This document shows positions 55,008 to 63,789 of a stretch of DNA of 64,000 nucleotides, one piece after another (the first letter of the stretch is position 1; each line of letters opens with the position of its first letter). The position numbers were made by a program, and so were the translations under genes. The notes below the pieces were generated by a model, which did no database searches, had not been told where the DNA came from, and saw nothing but the letters and a program-made list of their open reading frames with translations. Origin of the DNA: Halosimplex salinum (GTDB lineage Archaea > Halobacteriota > Halobacteria > Halobacteriales > Haloarculaceae); NCBI RefSeq assembly GCF_003730195.1, contig NZ_QWGG01000001.1:682001-746000 (forward strand), given 5' to 3'.

Positions 55008-55171
55008 AAAGTTCAACATTTATACTGATGGGTGGCAGAGAATGTGATGCGGTCCGATGGGGGATGCAGGGTCCCTGCTGGCCACTCGACCTTCGAGGGG
55101 GGAGAGCGGCTCACCTGGCGTCACCCACCACCGATCCTACTCACTTTCCGCACGAGAACGGTAGTCCCTGC

Positions 55172-56230
55172 TCAGTCCGCGGGTTCGGGCGGCGAGTCCC
55201 GGCCGATACGGATCTCGAACGACTCGATGTCCTCGAGCGCGGCGACCTGTCCGCCGACGGTCACCCGCTCCTCCTCTGTCTCGACGACGAGCGACGCCTC
55301 CTCGAGGCTCGGCGAGATGTTGGCCTCGACGACTTCGCCCGAGACGACGAGTTGCTCGCCGGTCAGCACGTCCCGGCCCTCGATCGTCGCGTAGAAGTCC
55401 CCGTCGAGGGTCGCCACGTCGGAGATGGCCCGCCGGATCGTCCCGTAGCGGCGCGGGAAGGTGAGTTCGTCGCCGTCGGTCCTGACCGTCTCGGCGGTGG
55501 TCCAGAGGACGGTGTTCATGAACATCGAGACGAGAAAGCCCAGTTCGGAGCGGTCGAAGATGACGCCGTAGCGGTCGGTGTCGCCCTTGAGGCTCTCCCG
55601 GGTCGCGTAGATCGAGTAGCGCCCGTCGGCGACGGCGATCACGGGCGTCGTGACGCCGCGGCGTTTCTTGACGGTGCTCGCCAGCGCGTCGTAGTCGTAC
55701 TCCGCGGGGTCGGGGACCTCCGCGGCCGGCGACAGCAGTATCTCGATAGCGACGCCGTCCTCGTGCTGGCGGCGGAGCTGGCTCTCGAACCGGTCCAGTA
55801 GCTCGGGCGTCAGCGACAGCATCAGCTCGTAGTTCGCCGAGTCGATCACCTCCGAGAGGTATCGGAGTATCGTCGGGCGCGACTTGACGAGCGACACCGC
55901 CTCGGTCCCGCGTGCCGGTTGCGTGTACTGTTCCTGGAGTCCGTCGACGAGCGTGTCCAGAGAGGTCTGGAGGTCGTCGAACGCTTCCGACGGGTCGAGC
56001 GCGAGCACCTTCATCGGCCGCGACTCCTGCAGTTCGACCAGCCCGATGTCGCTGAGGCTCCGGACCGTGTCGTAGACGCGGGGCTGCGGGATGTCCGTGT
56101 AGTCGGATATCTCCGAGGCCGTCACCTGCCCGTGTTCGAGGATCGTGAGGTACGCCTTCGCCTCGTACTCCCCGAAGTTGAACCGCTCCGAGACGGCTTC
56201 GAGCGAGTCGAGGAGGTCGTCACCAGCCAT
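55172..56230 (-). CDS. trmB: TrmB-family sugar-sensing transcription regulator
   Basis: A 352-residue regulator. The winged helix (about residues 1-80) is FGEYEAKAYLTILEHGQVTASEISDYTDIPQPRVYDTVRSLSDIGLVE. A coiled-coil linker with a PLD-like sugar-sensing domain follows (TILRYLSEVIDSANYELMLSLTPELLDRFESQL, VIAVADGRYSIYATRESL), then a C-terminal effector domain. In Halobacterium, TrmB represses or activates sugar-metabolism genes according to glucose through TACT-N7/8-GAGTA sites. The glucose dehydrogenase gene next to it has a near-match to that site. ATTTAGCC is centred 27 bases upstream of the ATG. Confidence 0.92.
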   Translation of the reverse strand: MAGDDLLDSLEAVSERFNFGEYEAKAYLTILEHGQVTASEISDYTDIPQPRVYDTVRSLSDIGLVELQESRPMKVLALDPSEAFDDLQTSLDTLVDGLQEQYTQPARGTEAVSLVKSRPTILRYLSEVIDSANYELMLSLTPELLDRFESQLRRQHEDGVAIEILLSPAAEVPDPAEYDYDALASTVKKRRGVTTPVIAVADGRYSIYATRESLKGDTDRYGVIFDRSELGFLVSMFMNTVLWTTAETVRTDGDELTFPRRYGTIRRAISDVATLDGDFYATIEGRDVLTGEQLVVSGEVVEANISPSLEEASLVVETEEERVTVGGQVAALEDIESFEIRIGRDSPPEPAD

Positions 56231-56317
56231 GTCGGTTGCACCTTCCGTGACCGGCTAAATCAGTCTGTCCCTTCTCAGGACCGGTCGCACTCACCCGCGA
56301 CGCGCGCGGCGGGGCGT

Positions 56318-57415
56318 TCAAAGCGTATCGAACTCCACGACGGCCTTGATCTGGTCGTGGCCGTACTCGAAGGCGGGTTCGACGTCGTCGGGCGTCGCGA
56401 CGGTCGTCACCAGGTCGTCGAGCAGCCAGTCGGGGAGGTCGGCCAGCGTGTCGATCGCCCCCTCGAAGTGTTTCACGTGGGAGTTGACCGTCCCGACCAG
56501 CGCCTTGTTGTGGAGGACGAGTTCGTTGTGGATCCGTCCGCCGTCGATCTCGAACTCCCAGGAGTCGGGGATGCCCAGGAGCGCGCCGACGCCGTTGGGC
56601 GCGAGCGCCTCGACCGTCTCGAACGCGTGGGGCGCGTAGCCGGTCGCCTCGTAGACGAAGTCCATCGCCTCGAAGTCCTCCGGAACGCTCTCCAGCGGCG
56701 TGTCGTTCGAGTTGACGTACGTCGCGCCGATCTCCTCGATGATGTCCACGGTCGGGTCGGGGCGTTCGCGCCGGCCCAGACAGTAGGTCCGGTCGAAGTC
56801 GTGCGCGGCGAACGACCGGTCGCTCTCGACGCCGAACTCCAGCATCGCGAGCGTGATCAGCCCGAGCGAACGGTTGCCGAGCACCAGTGCGGACTCCGGC
56901 GACCACTCGAACGCCGACCGCGAGGCGTAGGCGTGCTCGAAGGCCTTCTCGGAGATGCTGACCGGTTCGGCGAAGAACCCGACCTCCCACATGTCCTCCG
57001 GGAACGGGACCAGGTACTCCGGCGGACTCGTGAAGTACTCCGCCATGTAGCCGTGGTCCCCGACGATGCCCCGCTCGACGTACTCGCCCTCCGGCGCCAT
57101 GTCCGGTTCGCCACGTTCGAAGTACTCGTTGGTCCCGTCCGCGGGCGGGCGCCGCACCGTCGGGACGACCACGTCACCCGCGTCGAGGTCGGTACCGTTC
57201 GGGTCCTCGACGACTGCGACGGCCTCGTGGCCGAGCACCATGTGGTCCTCGCCCTCCGGGAAGCCGCCGTGCGCGCCGCTGATGACCTCGTGGTCCGTCC
57301 CGTCGACGCCGACCCGGAGCGTCCGCATCAGCGCCTCGCCCGCCGCTGGCTCCGGGCGCGGCTTCTCTATCACTGCCGGCCCCTCCGATCCGCGCTCGAC
57401 TGCGATAGCTTTCAT
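56318..57415 (-). CDS. gdh: glucose 1-dehydrogenase
   Basis: A 365-residue zinc-dependent medium-chain dehydrogenase that oxidises glucose to gluconolactone in the semi-phosphorylative Entner-Doudoroff pathway. Catalytic zinc ligands match the haloarchaeal enzyme: Asp38 (GVDGTDHEV) in place of Cys, His63 and Glu64 (LGHEAVAV) and Glu150 (FFAEPVS). The coenzyme region has ALVLGNRSLGLITLAMLEF. The gene sits directly upstream (same strand) of trmB, 87 bases apart. A TrmB-like site lies 18-33 bases before the ATG. Confidence 0.96.
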   Translation of the reverse strand: MKAIAVERGSEGPAVIEKPRPEPAAGEALMRTLRVGVDGTDHEVISGAHGGFPEGEDHMVLGHEAVAVVEDPNGTDLDAGDVVVPTVRRPPADGTNEYFERGEPDMAPEGEYVERGIVGDHGYMAEYFTSPPEYLVPFPEDMWEVGFFAEPVSISEKAFEHAYASRSAFEWSPESALVLGNRSLGLITLAMLEFGVESDRSFAAHDFDRTYCLGRRERPDPTVDIIEEIGATYVNSNDTPLESVPEDFEAMDFVYEATGYAPHAFETVEALAPNGVGALLGIPDSWEFEIDGGRIHNELVLHNKALVGTVNSHVKHFEGAIDTLADLPDWLLDDLVTTVATPDDVEPAFEYGHDQIKAVVEFDTL

Positions 57416-57432
57416 CAGTTGTTCAAAATGAG

Positions 57433-57448
57433 TACTCTATTCCGAGTT
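57433..57448. promoter_or_regulatory. candidate TrmB binding site before gdh
   Basis: TACT-CTATTCC-GAGTT matches the reported haloarchaeal TrmB motif TACT-N7/8-GAGTA at all but the last base. It lies 18-33 bases upstream of the gdh start, over the core promoter. Confidence 0.55.
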
Positions 57449-57507
57449 AAGTCTTTCTTCGGCGCGACGTGAACGACCGCTCGTCCCCCTCGTCGACACG
57501 GCCGTAC

Positions 57508-57561
57508 CGCTGACGCCGGTCGAAGCGCTGTGACCGGTCGAAGCGTTGTCGCCGGTCGAAT
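57508..57561. repeat. three 18-bp tandem repeats between gdh and the Gfo/Idh gene
   Basis: Units at 57508-57525, 57526-57543 and 57544-57561 follow CGCTGNCGCCGGTCGAAG with a few changes. They lie 93-146 bases upstream of gdh and 37-90 bases after the stop of the Gfo/Idh gene. Confidence 0.75.
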
Positions 57562-57597
57562 CAGTTCGAGGAGCGACGCCGAAGGAGAGAGTCGCGG

Positions 57598-58662
57598 TCA
57601 GTTATCGAGCGCGATGGCTTCGCCCGACTCGCTGGACCGGTAGATGGCGTCGAGGACGCGCTGGACGGTCAGGCCCTGGTCGACCGTGTTGCGTTCGGGC
57701 GTCTTGCCGGCCGCGCAGTGTTCGAGGAAGTAGGTCTGCTCGGCGGCGTGGGCGTCGTTGTTGACTGTGTCGATGTCGGACTCGACCATGTGGCCGGCGC
57801 CCGACGTGCCCGACTCGTGGAACGTGACGCCTTCACCGGGTCGGAAGGTAGCGCCCGCCTCCGTCCCGCGGAGGACGTACTCCTGTTTCTTGGGGCGGTT
57901 GACGGCCCACGCGACCTCGAGAGAGATAGTTCGGTCGTCCGCACAGCGGATGAAGGCGGTCGCGGAGTCGTCGACGTTGAACCCTTCCGGGCCCTGGTCG
58001 TCGCCCCACATCTGGATGTAGGTGTAGTCGTCGCGGCCGCCGAACTGCGAGCGCGTGAGGCCGCTGACCTCTTCGACCTCGGGGTAGCCCAGCATGTACA
58101 GCGAGAGGTCGACCGCGTGGACGCCGATGTCGATGAGCGCGCCGCCGCCGGCGACCTCCTTGCTCGTGAACCACGAGCCGCGACCGGGGACGCCCCGGCG
58201 GCGGATGTAGTTCGCTTCGACGTGGCTCAGTTCGCCGAAGCGGCCCTCCTCGCGGTAGCCGTTGATGACCTCGACGGGGTTCTCGAAGCGCGTGTGGAAG
58301 CCGACCATGCAGAAGCCGTCCGCGTCGTGGGCGGCCTCGGCGATGCGTTCGGCGCCCTCGAGCGTGTTGGCCAGCGGCTTCTCGACGAGGACGTCGAGGC
58401 CCGCCTCGAGCGCGTCGACGACGTACTGTTCGTGGAACTTGTTCGGCGTCGTGACGGCGACGGCGTCCGCCTGTTCGTACAGTTCGTGGTGGTCCTCGAA
58501 CGTCTGAACGCCGAACTCGTCGGCGAACGACGCCCGAGCGCCCTCCGCGATGTCGACGCCGCCGACGAGGTTCGCGCCCTGGTCGACGAACCGTTCCGCG
58601 TGGTGGTGTCCGATGTTGCCCAGTCCGACGATGCCGAGTCTGACAGATGAGATATCGACCAT
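57598..58662 (-). CDS. Gfo/Idh/MocA-family oxidoreductase, sugar-catabolism neighbour
   Basis: A 354-residue NAD(P)-dependent dehydrogenase: Rossmann loop RLGIVGLGNIGHHHAERF, catalytic EAGLDVLVEKPLANTLEGAE and the substrate-domain motif GGGALIDIGVHAVDLSLYMLGYPEVEEV. The G-x-x-I-D-I-G-V-H-x-x-D block is the family active site. It is probably a sugar or polyol dehydrogenase, judging by family and by its place between gdh and an HAD phosphatase on the same strand. The 182-base gap to gdh contains tandem repeats and the gdh promoter. Confidence 0.88.
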   Translation of the reverse strand: MVDISSVRLGIVGLGNIGHHHAERFVDQGANLVGGVDIAEGARASFADEFGVQTFEDHHELYEQADAVAVTTPNKFHEQYVVDALEAGLDVLVEKPLANTLEGAERIAEAAHDADGFCMVGFHTRFENPVEVINGYREEGRFGELSHVEANYIRRRGVPGRGSWFTSKEVAGGGALIDIGVHAVDLSLYMLGYPEVEEVSGLTRSQFGGRDDYTYIQMWGDDQGPEGFNVDDSATAFIRCADDRTISLEVAWAVNRPKKQEYVLRGTEAGATFRPGEGVTFHESGTSGAGHMVESDIDTVNNDAHAAEQTYFLEHCAAGKTPERNTVDQGLTVQRVLDAIYRSSESGEAIALDN

Positions 58663-58781
58663 GTTGATGATGACTCCGTGGAGTTCTCACGGAAACTCAC
58701 ACACGGACTACCGTAAATCCCCCGTCATCACTCCTTCGAACGGTCGAACGTGTGAAAGGTCCGTCGCACGCCCGAACCTGG

Positions 58782-60068
58782 TCACTCCACGGCCACGAGC
58801 CTGTTGAGCGCGTACACGGTCCGCAACACGTCGCCGGCGTCCCCGGCCGGAAAAACGAGCCCGTCCGTCGAACGGACGTGTTCGAGGACCACCGTCGACG
58901 CGTGCTCGGGTGCGGCGGCGATGCCCGCGTCCTCGGCCTCGACCCACTCCATCACTCGCAGGTCGCTCTTGCTGTCGCCGAGCACCAGCGCGAACGGATC
59001 GTCGATCCCGAGCACCTCGAACGCCGCCTCGACCCCCACCGGCTTGTTGAGTTCGCGACTGACGACCTCCGCCGCATCGCCCTCGTAGTAGCCGATGTCC
59101 ACCCGGTCGAGGAACGAGGCGACCGCCTCGGGAATCTCGACGTCGCTCGGCAGTTCGTCGCGCGAGTCCAGCACCGCCTCGATCTCCGGGTCGCGGTCCG
59201 CGTAGAAGGCGCGCGTCCACTCGCCCGCGGGCGCATCGACGATGTCGGACGTCCCGTCCTCGCCGTCCCCTTTGTCGGACTCGACACCGTCGAGGCGGTC
59301 GCTGACGACGACGCCGAGGAGGTCCAGCAGGTACACGAGCGCGTCGTCGACGACGGCGGTCGCGTCTGGGCTCCCCGTCTCGAAGTTGGGCTTGAGCGTG
59401 ACGTTGAACTCGTTGCCCTGAAGGTGACAGCCTCGCCGGACCGCCTCGGGCGCGTCCGAGAGCACGCGCTGGCGGAGCGTCTCGAACACGCCGCGCACGT
59501 CGTCCCCCAGGTCCTCGTAGAGCAGGCGCTTGGTCTCCGGGCCGTGGCCGGGCGTGAACACGCCGGTGCCGCTCTCGTAGACGACGCTCACGTCGCCGGA
59601 GTTGACAACGGCGTTGCCCAGTCCCTGACTGAGAAAGCCCTTGACGTTCTCGAGGGTCTGGCCGGTGCAGACGACGATCGGGACGCCGGCCTCGTGGAAC
59701 TCGGTGAGGAGGTGGAGCGTCTCCCGCGGGATCTCGTTGTCGGTCGTCCCCGCAGAGCGGAGCGTCTCGTCGACGTCGAGGACGAGCACGTTCACCTGCC
59801 GGCCGTACTTGGTCGCGAGATCCAGGCCAGTGAAGGCCTGGTCGCGGGTCGCGTGGGCGGCCACGTCGGCGTACGTCGCGCCGGTGCCCGGGAACGCGTC
59901 GCGGATGTCGTCGCGGAGGTCGGCCAGTTCGTCGCTGGCGTCCTCCCAGTAGGCGAGCGCGACGCGGGAGTCGACCGGCGGGAACAGGTCCACGAACTCC
60001 TGGTGTGCGCGCAGGCGGTCCGCGTCGAACTCGTCGTAGAGGCGATAGAGCTGGTCGTACCGTTCCAT
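58782..60068 (-). CDS. HAD-superfamily hydrolase with N-terminal helical domain
   Basis: A 428-residue protein. The first 85 residues are helical and specific to this group (MERYDQLYRLYDEFDADRLRAHQEFVDLF). The HAD core begins with NVLVLDVDETLRS (nucleophile Asp98, acid Asp100), then PIVVCTGQTLENVKGFLSQ (motif II Thr) and FALVLGDSKSDLRVMEW (motif IV, GDSxxD). A large cap lies between, with an Asp/Gly insertion. This IIB-type layout is seen in sugar-phosphate phosphatases. The substrate is unknown; the sugar-gene context makes a sugar phosphate plausible. Confidence 0.85.
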   Translation of the reverse strand: MERYDQLYRLYDEFDADRLRAHQEFVDLFPPVDSRVALAYWEDASDELADLRDDIRDAFPGTGATYADVAAHATRDQAFTGLDLATKYGRQVNVLVLDVDETLRSAGTTDNEIPRETLHLLTEFHEAGVPIVVCTGQTLENVKGFLSQGLGNAVVNSGDVSVVYESGTGVFTPGHGPETKRLLYEDLGDDVRGVFETLRQRVLSDAPEAVRRGCHLQGNEFNVTLKPNFETGSPDATAVVDDALVYLLDLLGVVVSDRLDGVESDKGDGEDGTSDIVDAPAGEWTRAFYADRDPEIEAVLDSRDELPSDVEIPEAVASFLDRVDIGYYEGDAAEVVSRELNKPVGVEAAFEVLGIDDPFALVLGDSKSDLRVMEWVEAEDAGIAAAPEHASTVVLEHVRSTDGLVFPAGDAGDVLRTVYALNRLVAVE

Positions 60069-60198
60069 ACTTCCAGAATACGCTCCGCCGTCGTTGTGTA
60101 GGTTGGGATCGATGGCCGCGTGGGTCGTCGCGGATCGCCCGGTTCCACCACGCCCGCCGGGCTCCCGGGTGTGTGAGGCCGCGACGGGAACCCACAAC

Positions 60199-60236
60199 GG
60201 GTAACACCCCCGGGTGCGAAAAGGCGGGTAAGACCC
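60199..60236. promoter_or_regulatory. two GGGTAANACCC elements before gfcR
   Basis: GGGTAACACCC (60199-60209) and GGGTAAGACCC (60226-60236) are 27 bases apart. The second touches the ATG of gfcR. The GGGT-N3-ACCC shape is palindromic and could be a self-regulation site. Confidence 0.4.
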
Positions 60237-60872
60237 ATGAAGAACATCGACGATCTCATCGACAGTGCGGCGGAGCTGGCCGAGCGGGGCCTCTCGAAAG
60301 GGGAGATCGCCGACGAGCTGAACGTCTCGAAAGAGACCGCGTCCTGGCTCGTCTCCCGGAGCGGCGCGACCACGACGACCACCCGAGACCAGTCGGCACA
60401 GAGCCCGCACGACATCCACGTCGACTGGAGCGCCATCGGCCGCGACAGCAACAGACTGACCCACGTCGGCCGCGCCGTCGCCGACCTGCTCTCCAAACAG
60501 GGCGAGGAGGTCGACCTGACGATCGGCATCGAGAAGGCCGGTGCCCCCATCGCGACGACGGTCGCGCGCGAACTCGACACCGACCTGGGCACGTACGCCC
60601 CGAGCAAACACCAGTGGGACGACGGCGAGACCGAGGAGCTCTCCGGGTCGTTCTCCCGCAACTTCGCGCAGATCCGCGACCGCGAGTGCTACGTCGTGGA
60701 CGACACCATCACCAGCGGGACGACGATGACCGAGACCGTCGAGGCGATCCGCGACCAGGGCGGCGAGCCCATCGCGTGCGCCGTCCTCACCGACAAACGC
60801 GGCGTCGAAGAGATCGAAGGCGTCCCCGTCTACTCTCTCGTCCAGGTTCTCCGCGTCGGCCAGTCGAAGTAG
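60237..60872 (+). CDS. gfcR: GfcR, phosphoribosyltransferase-fold activator of sugar degradation
   Basis: A 211-residue protein. Residues 1-45 are a helix-turn-helix (IDSAAELAERGLSKGEIADELNVSKETASWLV). The rest has an orotate-phosphoribosyltransferase fold (LTIGIEKAGAPIATTVAREL, and the PRPP loop CYVVDDTITSGTTMTETVEAI). It was long annotated as PyrE2, but in Haloferax volcanii it was shown to be GfcR, the activator of glucose and fructose degradation genes. Its location near gdh and trmB fits. It is divergent from the HAD gene, with GGGT/ACCC elements in the gap. Confidence 0.92.
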   Translation: MKNIDDLIDSAAELAERGLSKGEIADELNVSKETASWLVSRSGATTTTTRDQSAQSPHDIHVDWSAIGRDSNRLTHVGRAVADLLSKQGEEVDLTIGIEKAGAPIATTVARELDTDLGTYAPSKHQWDDGETEELSGSFSRNFAQIRDRECYVVDDTITSGTTMTETVEAIRDQGGEPIACAVLTDKRGVEEIEGVPVYSLVQVLRVGQSK

Positions 60873-60941
60873 TCTCCTCGCCGTCGCTATCGACCAGTTC
60901 CGACGCCCCGGAGCACGTCGGCCAGAAATCCTCCCTGTGGG

Positions 60942-61397
60942 TCAGCGCTCGACGTCTTCCCAGTGCGTGGAGGTGATGTGCGCGCCGGGCCGGTCGGGCG
61001 CCGTCAGCGTCAGTTCGTCGTCCTCCCACCGAACGACGAGTTCCGGGCGCTCGTCCGTCGGGCCGTCGCGGTCCGGCGCGTCGGCGGCCTGCGCTCGCAC
61101 CAGGTCGTCGGTCACGGCGCGCCCGTCCCCCTCGAGCACTTCCTCCGTGAGCCCGACGCACTGGATCGAACGCGTCGTGTCGGTCGCCGCCGGTCGTCCC
61201 GAGCGCTCTGTCAGTTCGAACTGCGGGCGGTCGGCGGACCCACCCATCAGCGATCCCAGGCGTTCGCGGAGGGACCGCCCTGCCGAGCGGAGCCGTGCTG
61301 CGACGCGACTGAGTAGTGAAGCGGACCCGGTTCCCCGGTCGGTCTCCCCGACGGACCGACCCTCCCTGTCGGACCCGTCGACGGGGGTCTGGCTCAT
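60942..61397 (-). CDS. hypothetical protein with basic helix and acidic C-terminal domain
   Basis: A 151-residue protein. The N-terminus is a flexible Asp/Gly/Ser segment, followed by an amphipathic Arg-rich helix (SLLSRVAARLRSAGRSLRERLGSLMGG) that may touch the membrane surface. A small beta domain ends the protein (FELTERSGRPAATDTTRSIQCVGLTEEVL, PELVVRWEDDELTLTAPDRPGAHITSTHWEDVER). No family is recognised. TTTTTACC on the minus strand is centred about 27 bases upstream of the ATG, which supports the start and the reality of the gene. Confidence 0.7.
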   Translation of the reverse strand: MSQTPVDGSDREGRSVGETDRGTGSASLLSRVAARLRSAGRSLRERLGSLMGGSADRPQFELTERSGRPAATDTTRSIQCVGLTEEVLEGDGRAVTDDLVRAQAADAPDRDGPTDERPELVVRWEDDELTLTAPDRPGAHITSTHWEDVER

Positions 61398-61419
61398 ACC
61401 GGACCTTGGGCTGGGACGG

Positions 61420-61427
61420 TAAAAATC
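61420..61427 (-). promoter_or_regulatory. TATA element of the 60942-61397 gene
   Basis: TTTTTACC on the minus strand is centred about 27 bases before the ATG at 61397. Confidence 0.55.
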
Positions 61428-61497
61428 ATTGTGCTAACGGGTACCATGCGGGTGGTAGTACCGGCTTCTCGTCAGGTCCGGGCGCCGACACTCGCGG

Positions 61498-62790
61498 TCA
61501 GTCGCCGGCCGCCGGAACGCTCTCGGGGGCCGGTTCGACAGTGTAGAGGCCGAAGAACGCTAGCGCCGCGACGGCGATGAACGCGCTCGCGGTGAAAAAC
61601 GCCGTGAACACGGACGTCGCGTCCCAGAGCGCCCCGACCGTCACCGGCCCGACGACCTGCCCGATCTTCCAGGCGATCGACCGCAGGGAGAGGCTCCCCG
61701 CGACCGCGTCGAAGTGCTCGCCCTCCTCGACGAACAGCGCCATGCTCGCCGGCAAGCGGATGCTGTCCGCGATCCCACACACGGCGAACGCGCCGAACAG
61801 CGGGAAGAACGCCGGCGGGAGCGTCGCCGAGCGCCCACCGAGCGCGAGCGTCAGCGGCGCGAACCAGTCGACCGCGTACTCCGCGAAGGGGATGATCGCC
61901 GCGCCCAGCGCGTACAGCAGCGCGCCGACGAACACGAACAGGTGTTTGTGGCCGAGACTGTCCGTGTACGACCCGACCACGCCCTGCGTCAGCGACTTCG
62001 TGAGCTTCCCGCCCGCGAGGATCCCGCCGACGAGGATCGGATTCATGCCGAACCGCGTCCGCGCGTAGATGGGGAGAAAGAGGATGACGGCCATCTTCCC
62101 GAAACTGAGTCCGAGGCGGAAGACGACCAGCGCACGGATCGCCGTCCGCCCGAGTAGAAGTCTGAGCGTCTCGACTCCCGTCGCCTCGTCGGGGTCGGCC
62201 TGCCCGCCGGGGTCGTCGCGCAGGAAGAAGTACACGCCCACGGCCGCCAGCAGCGTCACGCCGCTGAGGACGGTGTACGTGAGCGTGAACCCGCTCGTGT
62301 ACAGCAAGATTCCGCCCACGAGGTCGCCCGCCAGGCTGGAGAACGCGCCGACCTGGTTGTACGTGCCGAGCCACTGTCCGCGCTCGGCGTCGGGACTGAT
62401 CTCGCCGACGACGGTCGACCCGGTGATCCACAGCAGACTCGCGCCCAGTCCCTGTACCGCGCGCATCAGGACCACGTGACTCACCGTTTCGACGAGCGCG
62501 AACCCGACGAAGACGCCGACGTTCAGGACGAGCCCGACCAGCAGGTACCGCTTCGCGTTGCCCGTGTCGATGGCCCGCCCCAGCGGGAGGACGATGACAA
62601 GCTGGACGAGCGCGAACGCGGTCCCGAACAGCCCCTCGACGGTCCCCGAGGTGGCGAAGATGTCGGCGTACAGGGCCAGCGCGATCGCGATCGTCGAGTA
62701 CGCCTGTGACCGCGCGAACGCGGTGCCCGCGAGTGCGAGGAACTCCGCGTTCCCGAGCAGCCGCAGCGATCCCCCCGAGCCGTCGCTCAC
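61498..62790 (-). CDS. major facilitator superfamily transporter
   Basis: A 430-residue, 12-helix MFS protein. The loop between helices 2 and 3 has FALVQLVIVLPLGRAIDTGNAKRYLLVGLVLNVGVFVGF (MFS motif A-like, here GRAIDTGNAKR). The second half has LVGGILAGGKLTKSLTQGVVGSYTDSLGHKHLFVFVGALLYALG. The start codon is GTG, with TCTTATCC centred 27 bases upstream on the minus strand. It is probably a drug- or solute-proton exporter; no neighbour names the substrate. It is separate from the hypothetical gene at 60942. Confidence 0.88.
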   Translation of the reverse strand: MSDGSGGSLRLLGNAEFLALAGTAFARSQAYSTIAIALALYADIFATSGTVEGLFGTAFALVQLVIVLPLGRAIDTGNAKRYLLVGLVLNVGVFVGFALVETVSHVVLMRAVQGLGASLLWITGSTVVGEISPDAERGQWLGTYNQVGAFSSLAGDLVGGILLYTSGFTLTYTVLSGVTLLAAVGVYFFLRDDPGGQADPDEATGVETLRLLLGRTAIRALVVFRLGLSFGKMAVILFLPIYARTRFGMNPILVGGILAGGKLTKSLTQGVVGSYTDSLGHKHLFVFVGALLYALGAAIIPFAEYAVDWFAPLTLALGGRSATLPPAFFPLFGAFAVCGIADSIRLPASMALFVEEGEHFDAVAGSLSLRSIAWKIGQVVGPVTVGALWDATSVFTAFFTASAFIAVAALAFFGLYTVEPAPESVPAAGD

Positions 62791-62903
62791 GGATCGTCGG
62801 TCCGTCTACAGCGGATAAGACGTTTCGTCACCGGCGGAGCCTTCCGCCTGTCGACGCGCGGTCACGTTCGACCGCCCGGCTCCACCCGGCCCCGTCGCGA
62901 CCG

Positions 62904-63698
62904 CTACAGTTCGATCCGCTCGACGATGTTCTCCCCGCCTTCCGAGGAGTTGACTGCCACGATCCGGACGTGCTCTTCGAGTCCCGACCCGATGAGCTTG
63001 GCCTTGAGCAGTTCGTCGACCTGGTAGACGCCGGCGGCGTTGTGCATCTCGATCTCGACGAGGACGGCCGCGCCGTCGCCCGCTTTCAGCGTCACCGACT
63101 CGATGGCCTGACTGGAGACCGTGTTGATCCCGCGCCCGCCGCGCTCGTAGGGGTACCGCGACCGCCCGCGTTCCATGTCGAGCCCGTCCGCGAGTCGGAG
63201 CACGCCCGCTTCCGTCGTCAGCGGCGTCTCCTCGGTGTGGTGACAGAGGATCGCGTGCAGCACTTCGCCTTTCATCCGAACGGCGTCCGCGGTGTCGTAC
63301 CACTCCGGCAGGATCCGGTCCAGCAGGTCGGCCGCGAGCGGGATGGAGTAGTACGGGTGTTCGTCCCGGTGGACGACGTGGCCGATGTCGTGGAGCGTCG
63401 CCGCGAGCGCGACGATGACCGGTTCGTCGGCCTCGTCGAGCCCCTGGTCGGCCGCCCCGTTGAACTCGACGTTGCCCGCGTGAAAGAGTTCGTACAGCGT
63501 CAGCGCGCGGTCCCGCACGATGCTGACGTGTTTCGCCCCGTGGTCGTTGTACCGCATCCGCGAGACGGGATTGACGTTCTGGGCGTCGAGATACGTCTGG
63601 ACCTCCTCGTCGGCGTCGAGGAAGACGAGTACGTCGTTGAGTCGCTCGTCCGGGAACGCGTGCTCGGCGTCTGGCTCGTAGGAACGGCCGTCACTCAT
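62904..63698 (-). CDS. HD-domain phosphohydrolase
   Basis: A 264-residue protein with an HD metal-phosphohydrolase domain: GAKHVSIVRDRALTLYELF (first His), VALAATLHDIGHVVHRDEHP (H-D pair), VLHAILCHHTEETPL (His ligands) and GVLRLADGLDMERGRSRYPYERGG (last Asp). The C-terminal 70 residues are a beta domain (VTLKAGDGAAVLVEIEMHNAAGVYQVDELLKAKLIGS). Such proteins cleave nucleotides or nucleotide second messengers; this substrate is unknown. The start at MSDGRSYEP has TTTTTG (minus strand) centred 27 bases upstream. Confidence 0.88.
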   Translation of the reverse strand: MSDGRSYEPDAEHAFPDERLNDVLVFLDADEEVQTYLDAQNVNPVSRMRYNDHGAKHVSIVRDRALTLYELFHAGNVEFNGAADQGLDEADEPVIVALAATLHDIGHVVHRDEHPYYSIPLAADLLDRILPEWYDTADAVRMKGEVLHAILCHHTEETPLTTEAGVLRLADGLDMERGRSRYPYERGGRGINTVSSQAIESVTLKAGDGAAVLVEIEMHNAAGVYQVDELLKAKLIGSGLEEHVRIVAVNSSEGGENIVERIEL

Positions 63699-63789
63699 GT
63701 AACCAGTAACCGCCCGCGGACGCAAAAACCCCGCGCGTTCTCGGCTATCTCCTTCGACGTCGCACCGCGTCGCGTCACGCCTGATCCGC

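Noticed and set aside
55032-55394. Possible small plus-strand gene after an ATTTATACT element
   Set aside because: It runs into the trmB coding region from the opposite side, is rich in Ser and Arg with no domain, and the AT-rich element may simply belong to the intergenic repeats region.
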